DNA of 5,244 bases from positions 1 through 5,244 of the forward strand of contig JAYEHJ010000016.1 in the NCBI GenBank assembly GCA_034659435.1. Direction: 5' to 3'. The position numbers and the translations under genes were made by a program. The notes below the pieces were generated by a model. It ran no database searches and was not told the origin of the DNA. It was given only the letters and a program-made list of their open reading frames with translations. Positions 1-4,989 of this stretch are shown in pieces (positions within the stretch are counted from its first letter, which is position 1; every line of letters begins with the position of its first letter). Source of the stretch: JAGLYP01 sp034659435 (GTDB taxonomy: Bacteria > Patescibacteriota > Patescibacteriia > Patescibacteriales > UBA12075).

Positions 1-183
1 TAAAGAAAAACTGGTATTTTTTTGCTTTCCGCCGGAGTGATTGTTTATACAGCTTTGCTATGTTCGCCTTTTATTCTAGCGCGCTATCGTTTGCCTGTTT
101 ACATTTTCTTTTTGGTTCCTTTGGTATATATGATAAATGAAATTGTTAAATATATAAAAAATGCAAGAGCAAGAAAACAATAA
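1..183 (+). CDS. C-terminal end of a polytopic membrane protein, probable GT-C-type glycosyltransferase; apparent frameshift near the left edge
   Basis: From about base 24 to the TAA at 181-183 the frame encodes two hydrophobic stretches separated by an ARYRLPV motif, then a basic tail ending NARARKQ. An R-Y-R-L-P segment between the last membrane helices is common in dolichyl-phosphate-mannose-type (GT39-like) and related glycosyltransferases that use lipid-linked sugars at the membrane. That assignment rests on one short motif and is tentative. The frame is closed by TAA at bases 1-3, so it cannot extend upstream as it stands. Bases 3-23 in another frame read KKNWYF and join smoothly to LLSAGVIVY if one T is removed from the seven-T run at 17-23. 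I therefore read this as the end of a longer upstream gene carrying a one-base insertion, or a sequencing error. A glycan role fits the glycosyltransferase at the right edge of the window. Confidence 0.6.
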
Positions 184-379
184 TCAAGTTGATTTATTAC
201 CGGAATTATCTTTGGATGAATTCCATACGACGCGCTTAACGCCTTTGCCCGACTTGGAAATACACGCGACAGGCGATTTATTTTTCAGCGGAGTAGTTTT
301 CGGCAGCTTCGCGCTTTATCAGGTTTTCGCAGCAAAGTTAATAAGCAATTTTTACTCTTGTTATTCCAGACATTCTTAA
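161..379 (+). CDS. Doubtful small ORF (72 aa) whose C-terminus is the 71-bp repeat R1
   Basis: An ATG at 161 overlaps the end of the upstream membrane-protein gene by 23 bases and opens 72 codons to TAA at 377-379. I do not recognise the product. Residues 1-38 are polar and acidic, with codons richer in G and C than the neighbouring genes. Residues about 40-61 are hydrophobic and could form one membrane helix. The last 23 residues lie inside repeat R1. The same frame is open through R2 and stops at the same codon (TAA here, TGA there). R2 has no comparable upstream coding part, and the differences between the copies are not mainly synonymous, which argues against selection on the peptide. There is no clear ribosome binding site. 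It could be a small membrane protein, a gene remnant cut by the repeat, or a chance ORF. Confidence 0.25.
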   Translation: MQEQENNNQVDLLPELSLDEFHTTRLTPLPDLEIHATGDLFFSGVVFGSFALYQVFAAKLISNFYSCYSRHS

Positions 380-457
380 TTTTTTTATTTATCGTTCAAA
401 GTATGCTTTGTTTTACGGCAAATTATTACTTTGATAGCATTTTTTTTAGATACGTTT
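184..457. other. Spacer upstream of the AlbA_2 pair
   Basis: Outside the doubtful ORF and R1, this 274-bp stretch holds a T-rich segment at 381-390 and a short inverted repeat CAAAG-TATG-CTTTG at 397-410 followed by four Ts. That repeat is too weak to call a terminator and could be a small operator. I see no tRNA or other RNA gene. Bases about 205-310 are noticeably richer in G and C than the flanking genes, which may mark older or foreign sequence. Confidence 0.4.
310..380 (+). repeat. 71-bp repeat, copy R1, upstream of the first AlbA_2 gene
   Basis: This segment starts CGCGCTTTATC and ends ACATTCTTAAT, and it matches bases 1831-1901 at 62 of 71 positions without gaps. All nine differences are transitions, and six of them fall in three adjacent pairs (331-332, 353-354, 366-367). 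An imperfect AT-rich stem can form between 340-348 and 358-365 with one bulged G; the 353-354 difference falls in its loop. The match starts abruptly at 310 and fades after 380. R1 ends 77 bp before the ATG of the first AlbA_2 gene. A shared promoter/operator, a structured leader or a cassette boundary are all possible. Confidence 0.85.
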
Positions 458-1798
458 ATGCAATTTAAAGAATCAGAAAATTTAGAGCTTAAAAAATCAA
501 CTTCTGAATTAAAAGAAGCGATTATTGCCATTGCCGCGATTTTAAACAAACATCAAAAAGGGAAATTATATTTTGGCATAAAAAATAACGGCGATGTTGT
601 CGGCCAGGAAGTAAGCGAGCAAACTATCAGAAATATTTCCAAATCCATTTCATCCCATATTGAGCCGAAAATTTATCCAAAAATAAATAAAGCCGTTATT
701 AATAAAAAGAATTGCATAAAAATTGAATTTTATGGAGATGAAATTCCTTATTATGCCAAAGGCAGAGCATATATAAGGGTGGGAGATGAGAATAAGCAGC
801 TAAGCGCCAAAGAATTGGAAAAAATGATTTTAACAAAAAATCAAAATAAATTGCAATGGGATAAACAGGATTGCAAGCATTTTTTATTAAAAGATATTAG
901 CGCTAAAACCGTAAAAAATTTTATATCACTTGCTAAAAAGTCAAATAGATTAAATATAGAGCAGGAAAACAATAAGTCTGTTTTTAAGAAAATAGATTTG
1001 ATGAATGCAAATAAATTTAATAATGCCGCCGCGCTGGTGTTTGGTAGAAATCCAACAAATTTTTTTCATAATATTACCGTTAAATGCGGACGCTTTAAGA
1101 ATGAAGAAAATAATGAATTTTTGGATATTAAAGATTTAGACGGAAATTTATTTGAAGTTTTAGACAAGGCTATGGATTTTTTTAAAGATCATTTGCATGT
1201 GCGGGCAAAAATTGAAGGGCTATACAGAAAAGAAAGTTATGAGCTTCCGCTTGAAGCATTGCGAGAAGCTATTTTAAATGCGTTGATTCACAGGGATTAT
1301 AAAGTAAATAGTTTTGTGTATATTAAGATTTATGATGATTCCATTATAATATCAAATCCGGGAATGTTGATGGATGGTTTAAAAATTAAGGATTTATTTA
1401 AAAGTCATGAATCAAAATTGCGAAATCCCTTGATTGCCAAAGTTTTTTATTTATCAGGATTGATTGATACTTGGGGAAACGGAGTTTTAAATATTATTAA
1501 ATTGTTAAAAAACAATAATTCCGCGTTGCCTGAATTTGAGCAAAGCGGAGATTTTTTTCGCATAATTTTTAAAAGGGAGAAAATTACCCAGAAAACTGTG
1601 GAGAAAGCTGTGGAGAAAACTGTGGAGAGAATGATTGTGCTTATAAAAGAAAATAATAATATTACTCAAGCCGAGCTTTCAAAAAAAACAGGGTTAAGCA
1701 GAAGAGGCGTGGAATGGAATTTAAAACAACTAAAACAAAAAGGCTTGTTAAAAAGAATCGGCGCTGATAGGGGCGGGCATTGGGAGATTATATCGTAG
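458..1798 (+). CDS. AlbA_2 (Schlafen-like) / HATPase_c_4 / winged-helix protein, first of a tandem pair
   Basis: This 446-aa protein has the full COG2865 architecture. The AlbA_2 domain (residues about 4-125) opens with E5-x4-E10 in ESENLELKK and continues to KGKLYFGIKNNG. A GHKL-like HATPase_c_4 domain covers about 180-370, with the N-box REAILNALIHRDY at 269-281, ISNPG at 298-302 and TWGNGV at 338-343. A linker of KTVE/KAVE/KTVE repeats at 379-390 leads to a winged helix at about 392-446, ending in RIGADRGGHWE and three more residues. The family is annotated as putative transcriptional regulators or nucleic-acid-acting ATPases of uncertain function; AlbA_2 is related to the Schlafen core, which is an RNase in some mammalian members. 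I chose ATG 458 because it starts directly on the conserved AlbA_2 opening; a TTG at 431 would add nine unconserved residues. No Shine-Dalgarno sequence is visible. Position 44 is Asn where relatives often have Asp. Confidence 0.9.
   Translation: MQFKESENLELKKSTSELKEAIIAIAAILNKHQKGKLYFGIKNNGDVVGQEVSEQTIRNISKSISSHIEPKIYPKINKAVINKKNCIKIEFYGDEIPYYAKGRAYIRVGDENKQLSAKELEKMILTKNQNKLQWDKQDCKHFLLKDISAKTVKNFISLAKKSNRLNIEQENNKSVFKKIDLMNANKFNNAAALVFGRNPTNFFHNITVKCGRFKNEENNEFLDIKDLDGNLFEVLDKAMDFFKDHLHVRAKIEGLYRKESYELPLEALREAILNALIHRDYKVNSFVYIKIYDDSIIISNPGMLMDGLKIKDLFKSHESKLRNPLIAKVFYLSGLIDTWGNGVLNIIKLLKNNNSALPEFEQSGDFFRIIFKREKITQKTVEKAVEKTVERMIVLIKENNNITQAELSKKTGLSRRGVEWNLKQLKQKGLLKRIGADRGGHWEIIS
1592..1627 (+). 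repeat. Three in-frame 12-bp repeats in the linker of the first AlbA_2 protein
   Basis: The units AAAACTGTGGAG, AAAGCTGTGGAG and AAAACTGTGGAG follow one another exactly and encode KTVE, KAVE and KTVE. They lie between the ATPase domain and the winged helix, at the same place as the 12-bp array in the downstream paralogue. Because the unit is a multiple of three, copy-number change by slippage would alter linker length without breaking the frame. Confidence 0.9.
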
Positions 1799-1800
1799 GA
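1749..1800 (+). repeat. Conserved 3' terminus, copy 1 (52 bp)
   Basis: Bases 1749-1800 match 3258-3309 at 50 of 52 positions: 37 identical bases, two transitions at 1786-1787, then 13 identical bases that cross the TAG stop and include GA after it. The segment encodes KRIGADRGGHWE, the final hairpin (wing) of the winged helix, and the last residues. Its G/C-rich codons (atc ggc gct gat agg ggc ggg) contrast with the A/T-rich codons of the rest of the gene. Identity at synonymous positions is unexpected between proteins this diverged. Confidence 0.9.
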
Positions 1801-1830
1801 ATATGTTGTTGCATTTTTTTGTTATTTTTC

Positions 1831-1901
1831 CGCGCTTTATCAAGTTTTCGCGACAAAGTTAATAAGCAATTTTCGCTCTTGTTATTTTAGACGTTCTTGA
1901 T
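1831..1901 (+). repeat. 71-bp repeat, copy R2, between the two AlbA_2 genes
   Basis: This is the second copy of the element at 310-380, starting sharply at CGCGCTTTATC and ending GACGTTCTTGAT, with 62 of 71 identical bases. The equivalent imperfect stem lies at 1861-1869/1879-1886. It begins 32 bp after the stop of the first AlbA_2 gene and ends 32 bp before the ATG of the second, so it fills most of the 135-bp intergenic region. Just after it lies a perfect 10-bp palindrome, AATTTAAATT (1921-1930), three bases before the ATG. That could be an operator but may be chance in such AT-rich DNA. Confidence 0.85.
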
Positions 1902-1933
1902 TATTTCATTATAGCGCCTAAATTTAAATTAAT

Positions 1934-3307
1934 ATGCAAAAAGAAATTTTGAAAATTATAAAACAGGGTGAAGGAGAACAAGTTGAATTTAAGGAAAATT
2001 TTGGCGATAAAACCATTGAAACTTTGACAGCCTTTGCCAATTACAGAGGCGGAAGAATTTTGCTTGGTGTTAATGACAAACGAAAAATTACAGGAATTAA
2101 GCTTGGCAGAGAAAGTATACAGAAAATTGTCAATGAGATAAAGCAAAAGACCGATTATAAAATTATTCCCGAGATTGAAGCCTTTACAGCGGATAATAAA
2201 ACAATCATTGTCTTGTCAATTTCAGAATACCCTTCTAAGCCGCTTTCTTTTAAAGGTAAATATTACAAAAGAATTAAAAATAGCAATCATTTAATGACAG
2301 TTGACGAAGTGGTTAATGAATATTTAAAGGTAAGAAATAAAAGCTGGGATATGTTTTTAGCTGAAGACGCAGTGCTTTCTGATTTGGATTTTAATAAAGT
2401 GCAAAATTTAATTAAAAGAATTAACAAAACAAGAGAAACAAAAATAGAAAAAGATCCTTTGTCTTTTTTGAAAAAATTTGATTTAATACATGGAGAAAAA
2501 ATTACCAATGCAGCCCAATTGTTATTTAGCAAAAAGACATTATTTTTTACTGAAATACAAATCGGTCTTTTTGAAACAGACACTGTTATTAAAAAATCAA
2601 TAACAATTAAAGACGACTTGCTAAGCGAAGTTGATAAGATTATGGATTTTATTATGGCTCATATCACAAAAGAATATATTATAACCGGAAAACCCGAAAG
2701 AGATGAGCGCTGGCAATACCCTTTAAGCGCGGTTAGGGAATTTGTTGTTAATGCCATTATTCATAGGGATTACCGCAAGGGCGTACATTCGCAATTTAAA
2801 ATTTTTCGCGATAAATTGGTTTTATGGAATATTGGAAAATTGCCATCTGGTTTAACAATTCAGGATTTATATGATGGAAAAGAAAAATCAACTCCAAGGA
2901 ATTTAAAAATCGCGGAAATTTTTAAAGAAGCCGGCTTGATTGAAAAATACGGAAGCGGAGTAAAAAGAGCGGTTGAAGAAATAGTTGAATATGGACTGCC
3001 AAAGCCCAAAATTTCCGATATGGCAAGCGGAATAGATATTGAAATTTTTGGAAAACAGGAGCATGTAAAAGACACTGTAAAAGACACTGTAAAAGACACT
3101 GTAAAAGACACTGTAAAATTATCCAAGAATGAAGAAAAAATTATTAAATTAATGAAAAAAAATCCTTCAATTACGGCTAATAGTTTATCAAAAATATTAA
3201 AAATTAATTTAAGAAATACCAAAAATAATATAGCAAATTTAAAAAAGGCAAATATTGTAAAAAGAATCGGCGCTGATAGGGGCGGGCATTGGGAAGTTAT
3301 ATCGTAG
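1934..3307 (+). CDS. AlbA_2 (Schlafen-like) / HATPase_c_4 / winged-helix protein, second of the tandem pair
   Basis: This 457-aa protein has the same domain order as its upstream neighbour but a clearly diverged sequence. The AlbA_2 domain (about 8-130) has E13-x4-E18 in EGEQVEFKE and GGRILLGVND, which keeps an acidic residue (D48) after the GV strand. The HATPase_c_4 domain (about 190-372) has REFVVNAIIHRDY at 268-280, WNIGKLP at 298-304 and KYGSGV at 338-343. A KDTV repeat linker follows at 379-394, then a winged helix at about 398-457 ending in RIGADRGGHWE and three more residues. The family role is uncertain; regulation or nucleic-acid processing is inferred from the domains. The AlbA_2 part is of a different subtype from the first gene, so a recent simple duplication is unlikely. 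ATG 1934 is the natural start because the conserved E-x4-E motif follows within 18 residues. No Shine-Dalgarno sequence is seen. Confidence 0.9.
   Translation: MQKEILKIIKQGEGEQVEFKENFGDKTIETLTAFANYRGGRILLGVNDKRKITGIKLGRESIQKIVNEIKQKTDYKIIPEIEAFTADNKTIIVLSISEYPSKPLSFKGKYYKRIKNSNHLMTVDEVVNEYLKVRNKSWDMFLAEDAVLSDLDFNKVQNLIKRINKTRETKIEKDPLSFLKKFDLIHGEKITNAAQLLFSKKTLFFTEIQIGLFETDTVIKKSITIKDDLLSEVDKIMDFIMAHITKEYIITGKPERDERWQYPLSAVREFVVNAIIHRDYRKGVHSQFKIFRDKLVLWNIGKLPSGLTIQDLYDGKEKSTPRNLKIAEIFKEAGLIEKYGSGVKRAVEEIVEYGLPKPKISDMASGIDIEIFGKQEHVKDTVKDTVKDTVKDTVKLSKNEEKIIKLMKKNPSITANSLSKILKINLRNTKNNIANLKKANIVKRIGADRGGHWEVIS
3065..3118 (+). repeat. Perfect 12-bp tandem repeat, 4.5 copies, in the linker of the second AlbA_2 protein
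   Basis: GTAAAAGACACT is repeated four times without error (3065-3112) and followed by a half unit GTAAAA. It encodes VKDT repeats between the ATPase domain and the winged helix. Written as ACTGTAAAAGAC it lines up with the first gene's ACTGTGGAGAAA unit; both encode T-V-(E/K)-(K/D). The perfect identity of the copies implies recent expansion or homogenisation. Confidence 0.95.
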
Positions 3308-3309
3308 GA
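3258..3309 (+). repeat. Conserved 3' terminus, copy 2 (52 bp)
   Basis: This segment is 50/52 identical to 1749-1800, including the TAG stop (3305-3307) and the next two bases. It differs only by GAA-GTT in place of GAG-ATT. Upstream of 3258 similarity between the two genes drops at once to that of distant homologues, and downstream it ends after GA. Confidence 0.9.
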
Positions 3310-3327
3310 GCGCGCCACGGCGCGTTC
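3308..3327 (+). terminator. GC-rich hairpin directly after the second AlbA_2 gene, possible terminator
   Basis: GAGCGCGC and GCGCGTTC pair over 8 bp (one G-T wobble) around a CACG loop, beginning immediately after the TAG stop. In such AT-rich DNA this is a conspicuous stem. It lacks a proper U-tract, being followed by TTGGCAAAAAAAG, so it may be a weak or factor-assisted terminator, an mRNA-stabilising hairpin, or a boundary of the island. Confidence 0.4.
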
Positions 3328-3365
3328 TTGGCAAAAAAAGATTTATTAAAATTAAAAAAGTAGTT

Positions 3366-3818
3366 ATGAAAAAAGAATACACTTATTATAAAATTTTTTA
3401 TATACTCATAATTATATTAGTATTAACCGGTTGCGCAACAGTTAAAACAGATTTGGTTTTACAAAATTCAAAAGAGCTTGGCGTTGAAGATCAAGCCAAA
3501 GAAATTTCAGTAATCTTAAAAATTAACAATAAACAAGACGAAAGAATTTTTGAGCATAGCATTCAAGAAGGAAAAACCGCGTTTGATTTAATGAAAGAAT
3601 TGCAGAATAAAGACAGCATTGAATTTGATTATAAAGAAAGCAATGTCGGCGTATTTGTTAATAGCATTAATAACATTGAAAATAACGTAAGCGATAATAT
3701 TTTTTGGATGTTTTATGTAAATGATGAAATGGCCAATGTCGGAATTGGCGCTTATGATTTGCAAAATGGAGATGTGATTGAATGGAAATATATTGATACC
3801 GAGAATATAGATTTTTAA
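3366..3818 (+). CDS. DUF4430-domain lipoprotein
   Basis: The 150-aa product starts with a lysine-containing n-region, a hydrophobic stretch (residues about 10-20) and the lipobox LTGC. Cleavage would therefore leave C23 lipid-modified, with the protein anchored on the outside of the cytoplasmic membrane. The mature part matches the DUF4430 (transcobalamin-like C-terminal, beta-grasp) pattern: a strand giving AFDLMKELQ, then FDYKESNVGVFVNSINNI, FWMFYVNDEMANVGIGAY and a final NGDVIEWKYI. Such domains occur in secreted surface proteins and sometimes with cobalamin-binding folds; the ligand here is unknown. The only domain after the signal is this one, so it is near minimal length. The radical SAM gene starts nine bases after its stop, so the two are probably co-transcribed. 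The ATG at 3366 has no strong Shine-Dalgarno sequence, but it places the signal peptide correctly. Confidence 0.85.
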   Translation: MKKEYTYYKIFYILIIILVLTGCATVKTDLVLQNSKELGVEDQAKEISVILKINNKQDERIFEHSIQEGKTAFDLMKELQNKDSIEFDYKESNVGVFVNSINNIENNVSDNIFWMFYVNDEMANVGIGAYDLQNGDVIEWKYIDTENIDF

Positions 3819-3827
3819 ATAAAGATA

Positions 3828-4988
3828 ATGAGAAAAATAATTAAAAAAGCAATTATGAATACACCGGTAATATCCGGTTTTGTTAAAAAGCGCTATGATG
3901 ATAAGCAAGAAGAATGTTTGCAAAAAAAAATCAGAGATTTTTTAAATAAAGATGAATTGCCATACACAAAAGAAGCGCCGCTAATATATAGCGTTGGGCA
4001 TGAGCCGACAATCCGCTGTAATTTGCGCTGCAAGATGTGCTATCAAGCGGATACCAGGGCAATGCGCAAAAGCGAACTTGATACTGAGCAGATTTTTAAA
4101 ATATATGTTAAACTGAAAGATAAGATAAAATCAATTAAATTGGTCGGCGGAGAGCCAATGGTCAGGAGCGATATTTTTGATTTGATTGGCTATTTGGATA
4201 AGAATGATATTAAAATTACTTTGCAGTCAAATTGCACTTTGATTAATGAGCGTAATATTGAAAAATTTAAGAAATATAAAAATATTACCGATGTGGTTGC
4301 CTCTTTAGACGGTTCGCGGGAAACTCATGACGCGATCAGGGGAGTTAAGGGCACCTTTGATCGCTTAAAAAATGCTTTAAATCTGCTGCAAACAAATCGT
4401 TCTGATATTCCAATTACTATTTTCGGCATGTTGCTTATTAATGATAATATTGATAAAATGTTTGAATTGGTTGATACTTGCAAGAATTTAGGCATTAGCT
4501 CTATTAATATTTTATTTGAGCAGGTTTATTCGCAATCAAGCGTTGAAAACACAAAAAAAATATTCAAGCAAGAATTCGGTTGGGAGCCGGATTCATATCA
4601 GATTAATACGCAAACCAGAGAACCGGATTTTCATCCTGATTTGGATATTAATGAATTAAAAATAAAATTAGAAAAAATAAGAAATTATGGCATTAAGAAA
4701 AAATGCTACGTGAATTTTACGCCGTTTAATTATTATAATAATCTGGACGGATATTTGAAGAAAAAACCTGTTAAAGTTTTTTGTACAAAGCTGTTGTCGC
4801 CGCAACTCAGAATTAATCAAAAAGGCAATGTAATTTGGTGCGATACGATTGAAAAATCATTCGGCAGTTTGCTTGAAAAAACCCCGGACGAAATTTGGCT
4901 CTCAGAAGATTATCAAAAATTTAGAAAATTTTTATTTAAGCACTCCTTGCCGGTTTGTACTAGGTGTTGTAAGGGGGTTTATTTGTAA
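3828..4988 (+). CDS. Radical SAM protein with SPASM-like C-terminal cysteines
   Basis: This 386-aa protein carries the radical SAM cluster motif C64-x3-C68-x2-C71 (CNLRCKMC), which binds a [4Fe-4S] cluster and S-adenosylmethionine to generate a 5'-deoxyadenosyl radical. The SAM-contacting GGEP follows at 107-110, and SLDGSRETHDAIRG at 159-172 is typical of the MoaA/PqqE-like group. C-terminal cysteines C319, C338 (in NVIWC), C377, C380 and C381, with EIWLSEDYQKFR between them, form a SPASM/twitch-like auxiliary cluster site. Such enzymes modify peptides, proteins or small molecules; no substrate can be named. No precursor peptide gene is visible nearby. A glycosyltransferase follows one base after its stop, so a role in a surface-glycan pathway is plausible but inferred. 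The start at 3828 is the first ATG after the lipoprotein; an internal ATG at 3855 would remove only nine residues before the domain. Confidence 0.9.
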   Translation: MRKIIKKAIMNTPVISGFVKKRYDDKQEECLQKKIRDFLNKDELPYTKEAPLIYSVGHEPTIRCNLRCKMCYQADTRAMRKSELDTEQIFKIYVKLKDKIKSIKLVGGEPMVRSDIFDLIGYLDKNDIKITLQSNCTLINERNIEKFKKYKNITDVVASLDGSRETHDAIRGVKGTFDRLKNALNLLQTNRSDIPITIFGMLLINDNIDKMFELVDTCKNLGISSINILFEQVYSQSSVENTKKIFKQEFGWEPDSYQINTQTREPDFHPDLDINELKIKLEKIRNYGIKKKCYVNFTPFNYYNNLDGYLKKKPVKVFCTKLLSPQLRINQKGNVIWCDTIEKSFGSLLEKTPDEIWLSEDYQKFRKFLFKHSLPVCTRCCKGVYL

Positions 4989-4989
4989 A

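Noticed and set aside
397..414. CAAAG-TATG-CTTTG hairpin followed by four Ts as an intrinsic terminator
   Set aside because: A five-base-pair AT-rich stem with a short T run is too weak to call.
412..440. Possible promoter TTTACG - 17 bp - TAGCAT before the first AlbA_2 gene
   Set aside because: Each hexamer matches the consensus at only four of six positions, which is expected by chance in this AT-rich DNA.
1796..1901. Stop-codon readthrough from the first AlbA_2 gene into R2, whose frame stays open to a TGA at 1899-1901
   Set aside because: The ORF after TAG is short and T-rich. The winged helix is already complete at the stop, as in the second gene, so this is most likely chance.
310..1901. 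R1/R2 as integron attC sites of a cassette array
   Set aside because: I could not find paired attC core sites (GTTRRRY with RYYYAAC) or the expected stem layout, and there is no integrase in the window.
2860..3318. Long minus-strand ORF (152 codons) opposite the second AlbA_2 gene, and other minus-strand ORFs at 1901-2146, 2287-2583 and 3588-3923
   Set aside because: Each lies opposite a well-supported + strand gene. Their hydrophobic low-complexity translations are what the reverse complement of Lys/Asn-rich coding gives. No motifs were seen.
3320..3330. Remnant of a third repeat copy (CGTTCTTG, shared with the end of R2) after the second gene
   Set aside because: Only eight bases match, which is too short to separate from coincidence, although the position is suggestive.
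3328..3352. TTGGCA plus TAAAAT as a promoter for the lipoprotein operon
   Set aside because: The hexamers are good (5/6 each), but the spacer is only 13 bp, too short for a normal sigma-70 promoter.
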